Assembly (NCBI GenBank): GCA_009773765.1
Contig: WTWZ01000013.1
Location: 43,431 to 107,430, forward strand
Direction of reading: 5' to 3'
DNA: 64,000 nt
Source of the DNA: Prolixibacteraceae bacterium
Lineage (GTDB): Bacteria; Bacteroidota; Bacteroidia; Bacteroidales; Prolixibacteraceae
Of the stretch, positions 45,783 to 54,828 are shown in pieces (position 1 is the first letter of the stretch; every line of letters begins with the position of its first letter). The position numbers were made by a program, and so were the translations under genes. A model generated the notes under the pieces. It was not told the origin of the DNA, ran no database searches, and saw only the letters and a list, made by a program, of their open reading frames with translations.

Positions 45783-47156
45783 ATGAAAACACTTGTCCTG
45801 ATATCCACTTTGTTAATCATTGGATTAACAACTTCAAATGCCCAAAACAACCTGAAAACCAGAACCGTTGCAACAAATCTGGATACTCCCTGGGAAATTA
45901 TTTGGGGGCCCGATAATTTTATTTGGGTTACCGAAAGGATGGGTAAAATCAGCAGGATTAATCCCAGTACCGGTGCGGTTTCCGAAGTGATTCAAATTGC
46001 CGATGCGCGCGAAGTTGGCGAAGGCGGCCTGCTTGGAATGGCAATTGACCCCGATTTTTCAGCAAACAACTTTTTCTATGTTGGATACAATTACTATGCT
46101 TCCGGCAACATTTACCGCGAAAAAATTGTGCGGTTTACATATAATCCTGCCACAGGGAAAGCGGGCAGCCCGATTATTTTGCTCGATAATATCGATGCCG
46201 CAAGCACACACAACGGTTGCAGAATGGTTATTTCACCCGATAAAAAACTGATTTTCACCACCGGCGACGCACAAGTGACCAGCAAATCGCAGGATGTAAA
46301 AAGTTTGAACGGCAAAACATTGAGAATTAATCTGGATGGTACAGTTCCGGCTGACAATCCATTTCCCGGTAGCCCGGTCTGGAGTTGGGGGCACCGAAAT
46401 CCGCAAGGCCTGGCATTTTCTCCCGACGGTAAAATTCTTTACAGCAGTGAACATGGCTCAAACACCAACGATGAAGTAAACATCATTCAAAAAGGCAGAA
46501 ATTACGGCTGGCCTCAGGTTCAGGGATTTTGTGACAATTCCGGGGAAACAGCATTTTGCCGCGACAGTAACGTGGTTGAACCCATTCAAGCCTGGACGCC
46601 CACTTTAGCAGTGGCAGGAATGGTTTTTTACAATTCTGATTTGATTCCCGAATGGAAAAACAACTTACTGGTTACATCACTGAAATCAAGCAGGTTAACA
46701 GCACTTCAGTTAAATGAAAGCGGCACTTCGGTTTTAAAAGCTACTGATTATTTTACGAATGTTTTTGGCCGCTTGCGCGATGTTTGCATTTCTCCCGACG
46801 GGAAAGTTTACATCGCTGTGAGTAACCGCGACGGACGTGGTTCGCCTCGGACAGATGACGATAAAATAGTTGAATTAACGCCGGTTTCCACAAACATCAG
46901 CGGAATTTCGAAAGAGAACGTTTTGGGTATTTTTCCAAATCCGGGGAAAGATTTTGTTTATGTTTCTTATCCTGAATCAAAAAAAACGGAAGTAAACTAT
47001 TCGCTTTTCAATGTCAACGGCCAGATTCTAAAAACGGGGACACTCAAATTGAATCCTGCAAAATTATCATTACCGACAGATTATGAAGGTGTGGCAATTC
47101 TTAAAATCGTTTTTGACAACCAGGTTTTTTCGGAAAAAATATTGATTAAGAATTAA
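45783..47156 (+). CDS. PQQ-dependent sugar dehydrogenase with T9SS sorting domain
   Basis: A 457-residue secreted protein. Signal peptide (ending TSNAQ), then a six-bladed beta-propeller of the soluble aldose sugar dehydrogenase (GDH-B/YliI) family: DTPWEIIWGPDNFIWVTER, GEGGLLGMAIDPDF, THNGCRMVISPD, VWSWGHRNPQGLAFSPDG, SSEHGSNTNDEVNII and NYGWPQ. The C-terminal about 80 residues (GIFPNPGKDFVYVSYPESKK to VFSEKILIKN) are a type A T9SS sorting domain, so the protein should be exported across the outer membrane and anchored at the cell surface. The expected role is oxidation of aldoses outside the cell with PQQ. Confidence 0.9.
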   Translation: MKTLVLISTLLIIGLTTSNAQNNLKTRTVATNLDTPWEIIWGPDNFIWVTERMGKISRINPSTGAVSEVIQIADAREVGEGGLLGMAIDPDFSANNFFYVGYNYYASGNIYREKIVRFTYNPATGKAGSPIILLDNIDAASTHNGCRMVISPDKKLIFTTGDAQVTSKSQDVKSLNGKTLRINLDGTVPADNPFPGSPVWSWGHRNPQGLAFSPDGKILYSSEHGSNTNDEVNIIQKGRNYGWPQVQGFCDNSGETAFCRDSNVVEPIQAWTPTLAVAGMVFYNSDLIPEWKNNLLVTSLKSSRLTALQLNESGTSVLKATDYFTNVFGRLRDVCISPDGKVYIAVSNRDGRGSPRTDDDKIVELTPVSTNISGISKENVLGIFPNPGKDFVYVSYPESKKTEVNYSLFNVNGQILKTGTLKLNPAKLSLPTDYEGVAILKIVFDNQVFSEKILIKN

Positions 47157-47210
47157 AAAGGTTGAAAGAATATTTTTTGAAATACCTATTCCGTAAATTG
47201 ATTTTCTTCA

Positions 47211-47268
47211 TTTACCCCGACCCTAAAGGGAGCATGATATTCTTCATTCCCTTTAGGGCTGGGGTAAA
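47211..47268. repeat. REP-like inverted repeat after the sugar dehydrogenase gene
   Basis: Two 21-base arms, tttaccccgaccctaaaggg and its complement, differ at two positions and are separated by 16 bases. The ccctaaaggg and ccccgac parts resemble the palindromic repeat family of the window. It could also work as a hairpin 3' end. Confidence 0.65.
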
Positions 47269-47333
47269 AAATTGAATTTCTGAACTTTGCGAAAATTTTG
47301 GATACCAGATACTACAATCAGAAAGTTTAAAAC

Positions 47334-47369
47334 AAAACAGGCCGGTCATTTTCACAACCGGCCTGTTTT
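47334..47369. terminator. Bidirectional terminator
   Basis: Perfect 13-base arms AAAACAGGCCGGT / ACCGGCCTGTTTT with a 10-base loop between convergent genes. Flanking A and T runs allow it to serve both directions. Confidence 0.85.
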
Positions 47370-47387
47370 ATTTTCCTGAACCTCAAT

Positions 47388-48056
47388 TTACTTGTTTTCC
47401 TTTTCAGTCTTTTTCTCCACTTTAACTTCAATCTGCTTTTCGCCGTCTTTGTTAATTTCTTTAACATGAATTACTTCGCCATCATCTCTGGTAAAAACAT
47501 CTTCCATCATTGAATCAATTTCAGGCAACTGCTTCCGCACAATCGTAATCTTCTCCGTACCGTCTTTTCGCAGTTTTTTGTCGTACGAAATAATTCCCGG
47601 GTCGCTCAAATCAATTACATTTTTATTTTTCTGACCCTGCAACATCATTACATTTGGGGCATGCGGCGGCATTGGCACATCGGGTGGAAATGGCGCCATA
47701 ATCATGTGGTCATCGCCTTTCCCAGACTTCATAATCATGATTCTCTTATTGCCATCGCCTTCAATTTTGTAGTCGAACCGGTGAACTGAGTCCATTTTAA
47801 AATTATCCTTCGATAACCATTTTAATTCCTTCATTCCGCTAATGGTATCGCCCTGCCAAACAAAAACCTGGTCGTTATGAATGACCGTGTCCAGTTCAAC
47901 TTTTTTTCCTGAATCATCCACTTTTACTATTTTAATGTGTTTTTCGGCTTTTTTACCACGGGGCGGGTCCTGCTGGCTTTCACCAGTAAAATAAAATGAT
48001 GAGAGTGAAAAAACTGCAAGCCCGGAAAGCAAAATTGCTGACAAATTACGTTTCAT
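47388..48056 (-). CDS. Secreted hypothetical protein divergent from the two-component system
   Basis: A 222-residue exported protein. A signal peptide (NLSAILLSGLAVFSLSSFYF) is followed by a highly charged protein rich in Lys, Asp and Glu, with a Met/Pro stretch MIMAPFPPDVPMPPHAPNVM in the middle. No domain is recognised. The Met/His-rich part might bind metal. It is transcribed divergently from the histidine kinase with a proper -7 box (48092-48099) and is likely a target of that system. Confidence 0.65.
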   Translation of the reverse strand: MKRNLSAILLSGLAVFSLSSFYFTGESQQDPPRGKKAEKHIKIVKVDDSGKKVELDTVIHNDQVFVWQGDTISGMKELKWLSKDNFKMDSVHRFDYKIEGDGNKRIMIMKSGKGDDHMIMAPFPPDVPMPPHAPNVMMLQGQKNKNVIDLSDPGIISYDKKLRKDGTEKITIVRKQLPEIDSMMEDVFTRDDGEVIHVKEINKDGEKQIEVKVEKKTEKENK

Positions 48057-48091
48057 AATGTTTTGTTTTTAAAATTGTTTTAAACCTGAAA

Positions 48092-48099
48092 CAAAGATA
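48092..48099 (-). promoter_or_regulatory. -7 box of the secreted protein gene
   Basis: Minus-strand TATCTTTG, a full TAnnTTTG match about 35 bases before the start at 48056. Confidence 0.45.
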
Positions 48100-48186
48100 G
48101 CTGAACTACACGATTACAACCAGTTAAAGCCTGGTTAAAACCTGTTAAGGAAAAGTTAAAATTTAAAATGCACATTTTATAATCCA

Positions 48187-48194
48187 TATCTTTG
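48187..48194 (+). promoter_or_regulatory. -7 box of the histidine kinase gene
   Basis: TATCTTTG ends 4 bases before the kinase start codon, the same spacing as at the PIN gene. If used, the transcript has almost no leader. Confidence 0.45.
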
Positions 48195-48198
48195 AGAC

Positions 48199-49962
48199 AT
48201 GAACAAAAAGTTATTTCCCGGAATAATTGTGCTTATGGGAATTTCTATTCTCGGAATTATTGTTGTTCAACTGGTTTGGATGAACAACGCCATTCGAGTT
48301 AAAAACGAATTGTTCAACCGATCGGTAAACGAGGCGCTGAACAATACTGTGAATAAACTCGAAGATATCCAGCATTTTAGCGTGGTAAACCATCTTGTGT
48401 TTGATAAACAGGCACAATGGAAAAACCTTACAGGAGAAGAGATTGACATTTCTCAAATCCCACCGCCGCCACCGCCGCCAAACACATTTTCTCAACCCGG
48501 TTCGCTTAAAAAACCCACTGGGACTGTCCGTGCCATCAGGAAAATGAAACCCGGCGAAAGGAGTTCGCGCATTGAAATAAAAGTTGAACCGGGGAAAAGC
48601 AAACAAGGTTCTTATAGTTTCGATTTTAATTCTGAAGCGCGGAACGACAGCGATATTTTTGTTATGAATGAAAATTCAGTTTCCGGCAATGCAGTATTTA
48701 TTTTTAACAATGACACTATTATCAGCAACTTGGATTCGCTTTACAAAATAAGCATGGTACAAATCGATTCGATGTTGAACAAACTTGATACTTTTACCAT
48801 TCTTAAACACGATATTTCGCAACGTGCCGAGCTAAAGGCAAACCAGTTAAAACGAATGGCCAGCCAGGTGGTGGCCGAGATTTCGGAATGGGATGTAAAC
48901 CGCATTGACAATGAATTAATCCACAATGTTTTAACCGAAGAGCTCGAAAACCGGAACATCCCGGTTGAGTTTGAATTTGGGGTTTTGAAAGACAGCATTT
49001 TCATCAGTAAAAACGAAACAGGTACCGATTCGTTAAAACTCAGTCAGTCCGAATTTCAGGTGAATCTATACCCAAACGATATATTCCAGAAAAATATAAC
49101 GCTGGCGCTGTGGTTTCCAGGGCGCGAAAGTTACATTTACCGCTCGCTAAACTGGTTGCTAATAGCGTCGTTCCTGTTTTCGCTGATTATTTTAACCACA
49201 TTTGGATTCAGCGTTTTCTACATTCTTCGCCAGAAAAAGATATCAGAAATGAAATCGGATTTTATCAACAACATGACCCACGAATTTAAAACGCCAATTG
49301 CCACCATATCGGTCGCAACAGATTCTATTCTCAACGAAAAGGTAGTGAACAATCCCGAAAAAATCAGGTATTTTACCGGGATGATTAAGAAGGAAAACAA
49401 CCGCATGAACCGTCAGGTTGAAGATATCCTCACCATTTCGCGCCTTGACCGGAAAGATTTCGAATTTAAATGGGAAGCAGTTGACGTTCACGAACTTATC
49501 AAAGATGCGGCGTTGGGAATTTCCCTTCAAATTGAAAAACGCGAAGGTAAAATAAAGATGGAGCTGAATGCGGTTAATCCGTTAATCATTACCGATAAAA
49601 TTCACGGGACCAACATTTTTTATAATTTGTTCGACAATGCCATTAAATATTCAGTAAATCCGCCTGAAATAAAAATTACCTCAACAAACAAATCGCGGGG
49701 AGTTTTGATTGCGGTTGAAGACAATGGAATTGGAATGACAAAAACTGTTCAGAGTAAAATATTTGAGCGTTTTTACAGGCAAACCAGCGGTAACATTCAT
49801 AATGTAAAAGGTTTTGGTTTGGGGTTGAACTACGTAAAAGCCGTTCTGGAAGCCAACCGGGGAACAATTTCGGTGTACAGCGAACCCGGAAAAGGAAGCC
49901 GGTTTGAGGTGTTTTTGCCCAAGAGCCTCTCCCCTGCCCTCTCCAAAATGGAGAGGGAGTAA
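48199..49962 (+). CDS. Sensor histidine kinase with repeat-encoded C-terminus
   Basis: A 587-residue membrane kinase. One helix (about 7-28), a periplasmic domain of about 285 residues with a proline run near 88-94, a second helix (about 317-343), then the HisKA dimerisation domain (FINNMTHEFKTPIATIS; phospho-acceptor H361) and the HATPase domain (IFYNLFDNAIKYSV, VEDNGIGMTKTVQ, GFGLGLNYVKAVLE). The true domain should end at FEVFLPK; the last 12 residues (SLSPALSKMERE) come from a REP-like repeat, which also supplies the stop. It pairs with the response regulator that follows 10 bases later. The signal is unknown. Confidence 0.93.
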   Translation: MNKKLFPGIIVLMGISILGIIVVQLVWMNNAIRVKNELFNRSVNEALNNTVNKLEDIQHFSVVNHLVFDKQAQWKNLTGEEIDISQIPPPPPPPNTFSQPGSLKKPTGTVRAIRKMKPGERSSRIEIKVEPGKSKQGSYSFDFNSEARNDSDIFVMNENSVSGNAVFIFNNDTIISNLDSLYKISMVQIDSMLNKLDTFTILKHDISQRAELKANQLKRMASQVVAEISEWDVNRIDNELIHNVLTEELENRNIPVEFEFGVLKDSIFISKNETGTDSLKLSQSEFQVNLYPNDIFQKNITLALWFPGRESYIYRSLNWLLIASFLFSLIILTTFGFSVFYILRQKKISEMKSDFINNMTHEFKTPIATISVATDSILNEKVVNNPEKIRYFTGMIKKENNRMNRQVEDILTISRLDRKDFEFKWEAVDVHELIKDAALGISLQIEKREGKIKMELNAVNPLIITDKIHGTNIFYNLFDNAIKYSVNPPEIKITSTNKSRGVLIAVEDNGIGMTKTVQSKIFERFYRQTSGNIHNVKGFGLGLNYVKAVLEANRGTISVYSEPGKGSRFEVFLPKSLSPALSKMERE

Positions 49963-49963
49963 G
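49922..49963. repeat. REP-like palindrome across the kinase stop codon
   Basis: Contains agagcctctcccctgccctc and tccaaaatggagagggag. It is a member of the GC-rich palindromic family and provides the last codons and stop of the kinase gene. Confidence 0.75.
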
Positions 49964-49972
49964 AAAAGAAAA

Positions 49973-50665
49973 ATGAATCATAATTACCACATATTTTTAG
50001 TTGAGGACGACCTGAGTTTTGGGGCGGTCATGAAATCGTACCTCGAAATAAACGATTACACAGTTACCTGGGTTGACGACGGAAAATATGCTGTTGAAAG
50101 GTTCCGGACCGGAAAATACCACATTTGCATCCTCGATGTAATGTTGCCCAATGTTGACGGTTTTACCATCGGCAAAGAAATTCGCACGATGGACAAAAAC
50201 ATCCCGATGGTATTTCTTACCGCAAAAGCTTTAAAGGAAGATATTTTGAAAGGCTACAACCTGGGCGCCGACGATTACATTACCAAACCTTTTGATACCG
50301 AAGTGCTGCTTTGCAAAATCAGCGCAATAATCAAACGGCAGTCAACCAGTCCGGCAACCAACGAAAGTATATTCAATATTGGTGTTTACCGTTTCGATTC
50401 GAAACTGCGGCAAATCCAGCGGGATGATGAAATTCAGAAACTTTCTCCAAAGGAATCTGATTTATTGAAATTACTTTGTGAGAACAAGAACGAACTTCTC
50501 CCCCGCGAAACTGCCCTGCGAAAAATCTGGGGCGACGACGGCTATTTCACAGCCCGCAGCATGGATGTTTTTGTAACCAAACTGCGCAAGTTTTTATCTG
50601 GCGACCCCAACATTGAAATCAAAAATATTCATGGAAGCGGGTTTTCTTTGGAGGTGAAAGCCTAA
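49973..50665 (+). CDS. OmpR-family response regulator
   Basis: A 230-residue regulator. Receiver domain: IFLVEDDLSFGAVMKSYLE, phospho-acceptor D55 in CILDVMLPNVDG, VFLTAKALKED and the Lys of YITKPFDTE. The winged-helix output domain (about 130-230) contains LSPKESDLLKLLCENKNELL and SMDVFVTKLRKFL. The frame is open further upstream inside the REP repeat, but the MNHNYHIFLV start fits the family. A second copy of this gene's last 60 codons lies at 51226-51403 beyond the toxin-antitoxin pair. Confidence 0.93.
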   Translation: MNHNYHIFLVEDDLSFGAVMKSYLEINDYTVTWVDDGKYAVERFRTGKYHICILDVMLPNVDGFTIGKEIRTMDKNIPMVFLTAKALKEDILKGYNLGADDYITKPFDTEVLLCKISAIIKRQSTSPATNESIFNIGVYRFDSKLRQIQRDDEIQKLSPKESDLLKLLCENKNELLPRETALRKIWGDDGYFTARSMDVFVTKLRKFLSGDPNIEIKNIHGSGFSLEVKA

Positions 50666-50703
50666 ACTGAATTTTAAAAACGAAGAATTTAAAATGAAAA
50701 GAA

Positions 50704-50958
50704 TTACTTATAAATCTCTTTTCTGTGACCAACGGAAACAACGGTAACTAATATTATACCATCATTAATTTCGTAAATTATCCTATAATCACCAACCCGA
50801 ATTCGATAAGCATCTTCACCTTTCAACTTTATATATCCATGAGGCCGCGGATTATTTGCAAGATTGGAGATAGCAACTTTTAGAACCGGAATAATTTTTT
50901 TATCCAGTTTCATTATTTGCTTCTGCGCATACCGTTCAATTAAAATATTGTATTTCAT
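50704..50958 (-). CDS. RelE/ParE-family toxin
   Basis: An 84-residue toxin of the RelE/ParE superfamily. MKYNILIERYAQKQIMKLDK leads to the conserved GYIKLKGEDAYRIRVGDYRI strand pair and the terminal VSVGHRKEIYK. RelE members cut mRNA in the ribosome. The start overlaps the antitoxin stop by one base (TAATG), so the two are translationally coupled. The pair lies between the response regulator gene and a duplicate of that gene's 3' end, in reverse orientation. Confidence 0.88.
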   Translation of the reverse strand: MKYNILIERYAQKQIMKLDKKIIPVLKVAISNLANNPRPHGYIKLKGEDAYRIRVGDYRIIYEINDGIILVTVVSVGHRKEIYK

Positions 50959-51155
50959 TACTTTATAGCATCTTCAATTTCCTTGAAAGCCTGTTCAATA
51001 GGAATGGCATCACCTTTATGTAATTTTGCCGTACGATATTCCCTTATCTCATCCAATTCCTCTGAATCAGATATCAGCTTTTCATAAAGTTTAATCGGAA
51101 TCTGAACTGCTATTTTGCGACCTTTTCTGTCAGTAACAAAGGTTTCTCTGTTCAT
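50958..51155 (-). CDS. Antitoxin of the RelE/ParE pair
   Basis: A 65-residue protein, MNRETFVTDRKGRKIAVQIP to EQAFKEIEDAIK. The first half looks like a beta strand and helix DNA-binding end; the C-terminal AIPIEQAFKEIEDAIK is the usual toxin-wrapping tail of Phd/RelB-type antitoxins. It is first in the pair and likely autoregulates it. Confidence 0.8.
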   Translation of the reverse strand: MNRETFVTDRKGRKIAVQIPIKLYEKLISDSEELDEIREYRTAKLHKGDAIPIEQAFKEIEDAIK

Positions 51156-51225
51156 ACTTTTTTATTTCAAAAATAGTTGATAAATCAATCATAAACAAAA
51201 AGAATACCAACTGCAATTCATTTCC

Positions 51226-51403
51226 AGAATCAAAACGAGCTTCCCCCCCGCGAAACTGCCTTGCGCAAAATATGGGGCGACGACGGTTATTTCACAGCCC
51301 GCAGCATGGATGTTTTTGTTACCAAACTGCGCAAGTTTTTATCTGGCGATCCCAACATCGAAATCAAAAATATTCACGGGAGCGGTTTTTCTTTGGAAGC
51401 CTC
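51226..51403 (+). pseudogene. Duplicated 3' fragment of the response regulator gene
   Basis: About 93% identical by hand alignment to 50481-50659, covering the last part of the winged-helix domain (ETALRKIWGDDGYFTARSMD, then VFVTKLRKFLSGDPN). It lacks the rest of the gene and ends at a REP-like repeat where the true gene has its last codons. It is a remnant on the far side of the toxin-antitoxin pair. Confidence 0.88.
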
Positions 51404-51466
51404 ATCCCAACCTTCCCCAAAGGAGAAATAAGCCCCATCCCAACCTTCCCCTAATGGGAAGGGGAA
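51399..51466. repeat. Two REP-like repeats after the response regulator fragment
   Basis: Two tandem units with gcctcatcccaaccttcccc and gccccatcccaaccttcccc, each followed by a short complementary part (aaaggag; taatgggaagggg). They belong to the same GC-rich family. They mark the original 3' end of the regulator gene. Confidence 0.7.
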
Positions 51467-51621
51467 AGAAATACAATCTCATAAAACATTCAATGTACTC
51501 TTCTTGTATTTTATTTCTAATTTGGTAAAATTTACCAATGAACGAGCATGACAAAAATTTGCCACACAGATGGAACATTATAAAGCGAGTTACATCGAAT
51601 ACCTTTAAAAATTATAATGAG

Positions 51622-52137
51622 ATGAAAAAGCTGCGTATCACATTTGTTATCTTATTTTATCTTGTTTTTATGCTGAACTTTAGGGCAATTTCCCAAACTT
51701 CAGATTTCGATTTAAAAGCGGGTTTTTCGGTGCCTGAAATGTTTCATATTGGTTCAGCATATCATTTCAACAACAATCTACGAATAGAAATTAAACTGGG
51801 TTCGAACTTTGTTCCCGACGACATTAATAACACTGCTACCCTGATTTATGGCTGGCATTTCGGGAAAACATCTGCAAAAAGCGAACGTAAACCGTGGAGT
51901 TTAAATTATTCTTATTCAATTATGTACAGAAATAATTCACACAGAGAAGGTTATTTATCGTATTTCAGCCTTTATGTTTCCCGCGATTTTTTTATCACCA
52001 AAAAATGGTTCTTACAACCTGAATTTGGACCTTCAATCCCTGCATTTGACAATACCTTTATAAAAGATCACCACTATGGGGGTTACAATCTTTCGTTTAT
52101 TATCAAATTCGGATTCAATGTGGGGTATAAACTTTAA
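51622..52137 (+). CDS. Outer-membrane beta-barrel-like protein
   Basis: A 171-residue exported protein. The ATG at 51622 gives a signal peptide (KKLRITFVILFYLVFMLNFR, ending AISQT); a longer frame from 51538 has no better start. The mature part has alternating hydrophobic strands such as NLRIEIKLGSNF, WSLNYSYSIMYRN, YLSYFSLYVSRDFF and ends FIIKFGFNVGYKL, as in small outer-membrane barrels. Function is unknown. It lies just before the IS remnant. Confidence 0.6.
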   Translation: MKKLRITFVILFYLVFMLNFRAISQTSDFDLKAGFSVPEMFHIGSAYHFNNNLRIEIKLGSNFVPDDINNTATLIYGWHFGKTSAKSERKPWSLNYSYSIMYRNNSHREGYLSYFSLYVSRDFFITKKWFLQPEFGPSIPAFDNTFIKDHHYGGYNLSFIIKFGFNVGYKL

Positions 52138-52227
52138 ATGGAGATTACAAAGTATAATTACAAAGGCTTGCTCAATTCATTTTTTCGAAACCTTAATAAC
52201 ATTAGTTAGTAAATCACGATGCCCTAA

Positions 52228-53202
52228 TTAGAGTCTGTCAATAAACTATAAATTGTTGATAATTAATACGACACGAGCTTATATTCAATTAATATTCTTG
52301 GTAACTTTAAGAAAAAACGCCATGCGATTATTTGAAGATTTCAAGATAAAATTTGAGAGGCCTGATTGGTCAAGGGATGCGGAGTTAGGCTTGATGGATA
52401 CCATACTCGAACAGCACCCACATCTTATCGCACTTTTAGAAGACGATCTCACTATTGGTCAAAAGCAAAGTGTATTTGGCAGAAAGGACACCCCCAGTGT
52501 TGAACAAATTGTCCGTGCAGCAATTTACAAGGAGCTCAAAGGACTTGAATACAGGGAATTAGAGTATCATCAGACAGACTCAAGGATATGTGCGTTATTT
52601 ATAAAAATAGATGCGTTACGCCCATACAGTTTCCAGATGTACCAAAAATACATTTCGTAAAGCTATGGCATTGACAATCCAAATCGAGAAACTTATCGGG
52701 ATCATGCAGTTGGTCTATGATATGGTTTTCAGAAAAGAGATAAAAGGGGAAACCGTGCCCAACGAAGAAAAAATATATTCCATCTACGAACAACACACGG
52801 ACATCATAGTAAAAGGGAGCAGGCAAATACAGTTTGGCCATAAAGTTGATTTGAGCAGCGGAAAAAGCAACCTGGTTTTGAATTGTCAGGTTTTACATGG
52901 CAACCCATCTGACAGTAAGTTGTTTATCCCGGCAGTAGATGCCATTGTTGAAAATTATGGCAAGATGTCACGTGACTACGCCTCTGATGGAGGATATGCT
53001 TCGTTGGCAAACCAGGCCCATGCCAAAGAAAAAGGGATTGTCAATATCGTGTTCAATAAGATTGTTGGCAGCCTTCGGAATATTGCCAGCAGCAAAAACA
53101 TGGAAACAAGGTTGAAAAAGTGGCGCAGCGATATAAACAACCTTGAATATTACTCAGGGGAGAAGCAGATTGAAAATTGCCTACATTATGGACAGACACT
53201 AA
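52228..53202 (+). mobile_element. Insertion sequence remnant with imperfect terminal repeats
   Basis: Left end TTAGAGTCTGTC at 52228 and, inverted, TTAGTGTCTGTC at 53202 are probable terminal inverted repeats. The transposase (from ATG 52322) reads MRLFEDFKIKFERPDWSRDA, then changes frame near 52655 and loses a central segment; the later part has QIQFGHKVDLSSGK, YASDGGYASLANQ and METRLKKWRSDI and is cut short. It resembles a DDE transposase of an ISNCY or IS5-like group; the exact family is uncertain. It is not able to move itself. It ends inside a secreted-protein gene. Confidence 0.75.
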
Positions 53203-53516
53203 ATAATCAGTGTACTGAACTGTAAAACACATGAATCAGTGTAAGCACTTGCTTCCACATTTTTCCATTTGACATACTTTGGGTTTACAGTTAAATTGGC
53301 ATCTGGTGCTCCACTTGCATTAACGAGGTATGCATTCGGCGATGGTATTATCCAGTTCTGGAAAGTATTTGTTGGTACAAGTGGATTAAATTTATACCCA
53401 CTTAAAATTCTGACGGATATTGGATTTGCCAAATAATCGTCAATTATCTGGCCATTTCCTGCAATGTTCATTAACAATAAAGAACAGATTAAATAAATGC
53501 TGAATTTAGTTTTCAT
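53203..53516 (-). pseudogene. Secreted-protein gene truncated by the IS remnant
   Basis: The first about 100 codons of a gene: signal peptide MKTKFSIYLICSLLLMNIAG ending GNGQ, then ISVRILSGYKFNPLVPTNTF and NAYLVNASGAPDANLTV. The frame runs into the IS end and stops at once. No continuation was recognised on the other side of the IS, so the 3' part seems lost. Confidence 0.65.
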
Positions 53517-53523
53517 AGTTAAA

Positions 53524-54198
53524 TTATTTTTTGTTTGATTTTAGATTGATTAATGCATAAGAAAGGTTGAATTCCACTGTCCTATTTCGCGTTTCTACCA
53601 TATCTCCTGTGTTTCTGAAGTTTTTTAGCCCAAGGCAGTAATTGGCACCCATTTGCTATTTCTGGTAACGCAGCCCGATGCCAAATTTTAGGCCCGAATC
53701 AAAACGGTCATATTCAGCAAATCCATCACCCCAGAAAATATCATGTTGTGCCAATATTTCTTCTACGGAGTTTTCAATAATCAAATTTTTGCGTTTTCCA
53801 TGCAAAGCTTCTGCAGAATAGGGCCCAGCCAGTACAAAAATTTTAATTTTGTTGACGGGGACATAAACTTTACATAAAACAGGGATTTCCGCATAATATA
53901 ACTTTTCTCTGTTTAAAACTGTATGTCCGTGAAAATCATACGATGATTTTTCTCATTTTGAAGTCAGTATAATACCCGATTCAAAAGAAAAAACATTTGT
54001 GACCGGAAGCTCAAAAACGGGGCCGGCTACAAAACCGGGATTAAACTTTATCCCGACGGCATTTATAACATCGCCATACACTTTATTTTGGTATTGGGAA
54101 TGGTTCAATCCGCCCCGGATGCTGATTTCCTGGGCAAAACAATTATTTAAAGTAAAAAACAGTGTTGATATAGATACAATTATTTTTCGTGTATTCAT
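53524..54198 (-). pseudogene. Outer-membrane beta-barrel (PorT-like) gene with two in-frame stops
   Basis: One frame of 225 codons from ATG 54198 has a signal peptide (ending NNCFAQ), ISIRGGLNHSQYQNKVYG, KLYYAEIPVLCKVYVPVNKI, FGIGLRYQK and a C-terminal VEFNLSYALINLKS, which together look like a PorT/OMP beta-barrel. TGA at 53953-53955 and TAG at 53656-53658 interrupt it without any frame change. Two separate nonsense changes argue for real decay more than a sequencing error. Confidence 0.75.
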
Positions 54199-54350
54199 TT
54201 TTTAATTTTTGATTTAGAGATTTATAAATCGGCTATATCCAACTTTTACAACTGCTCCCGATAGCCAATCGGGACAAAAGTGCGTCCCAGATAGTAATTT
54301 TGTACGGGCGGTTTACCTAAACTACCTGCCCGACTGAATCTTTCAGGTGG

Positions 54351-54465
54351 GCCTGCCTCCCCTGACCGGAAACAAATTAACGCATGAACTCATCCCCGGG
54401 GAGGCTTATCAAATAAATTTGTTGATATCTGATAGTGTGATTTTTTGCATTTATTTTTTGTATGT
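54351..54465. repeat. 115-bp direct repeat, copy 1
   Basis: Matches 56526-56640 at 112 of 115 positions in the same orientation. It holds an inverted repeat GCCTCCCC ... GGGGAGGC closing over about 30 bases that include acaaattaacgcatgaactc. It lies upstream of the broken barrel gene at 53524-54198. Weaker similarity between the two places extends over several hundred bases around it. The rest of 54199-54828 is AT-rich with no gene. Confidence 0.85.
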
Positions 54466-54828
54466 CTTGTGTCAAGTGCGATACGTTTGGATTCTACTTG
54501 TATTGTTTGTGTAAAAATAAGTTTTAAAAATCAATTTTAAAAATATAAAATCTCGTTTTTTTTTAATTATTTAATCCGCATAATATCAATATCTTATATT
54601 TTTTATTATCAAAATGTTTTAAAACATTGGATTAATAGTTTACCTTTTTAAAATTACTGTAAGCTAAACAGTTTTCTGAAAAGAGACCGGCATTTTTTCG
54701 TTATTTATGTTTAAGTATGTTTCAAGAATTTTAAAGGGACTAATTTTGAAGTCAATCAATATTAATTTATAAATAAATAGCCGGATTCCAATATCCGGAT
54801 ATTCATAACGGATAGATTTGGAATTTAC

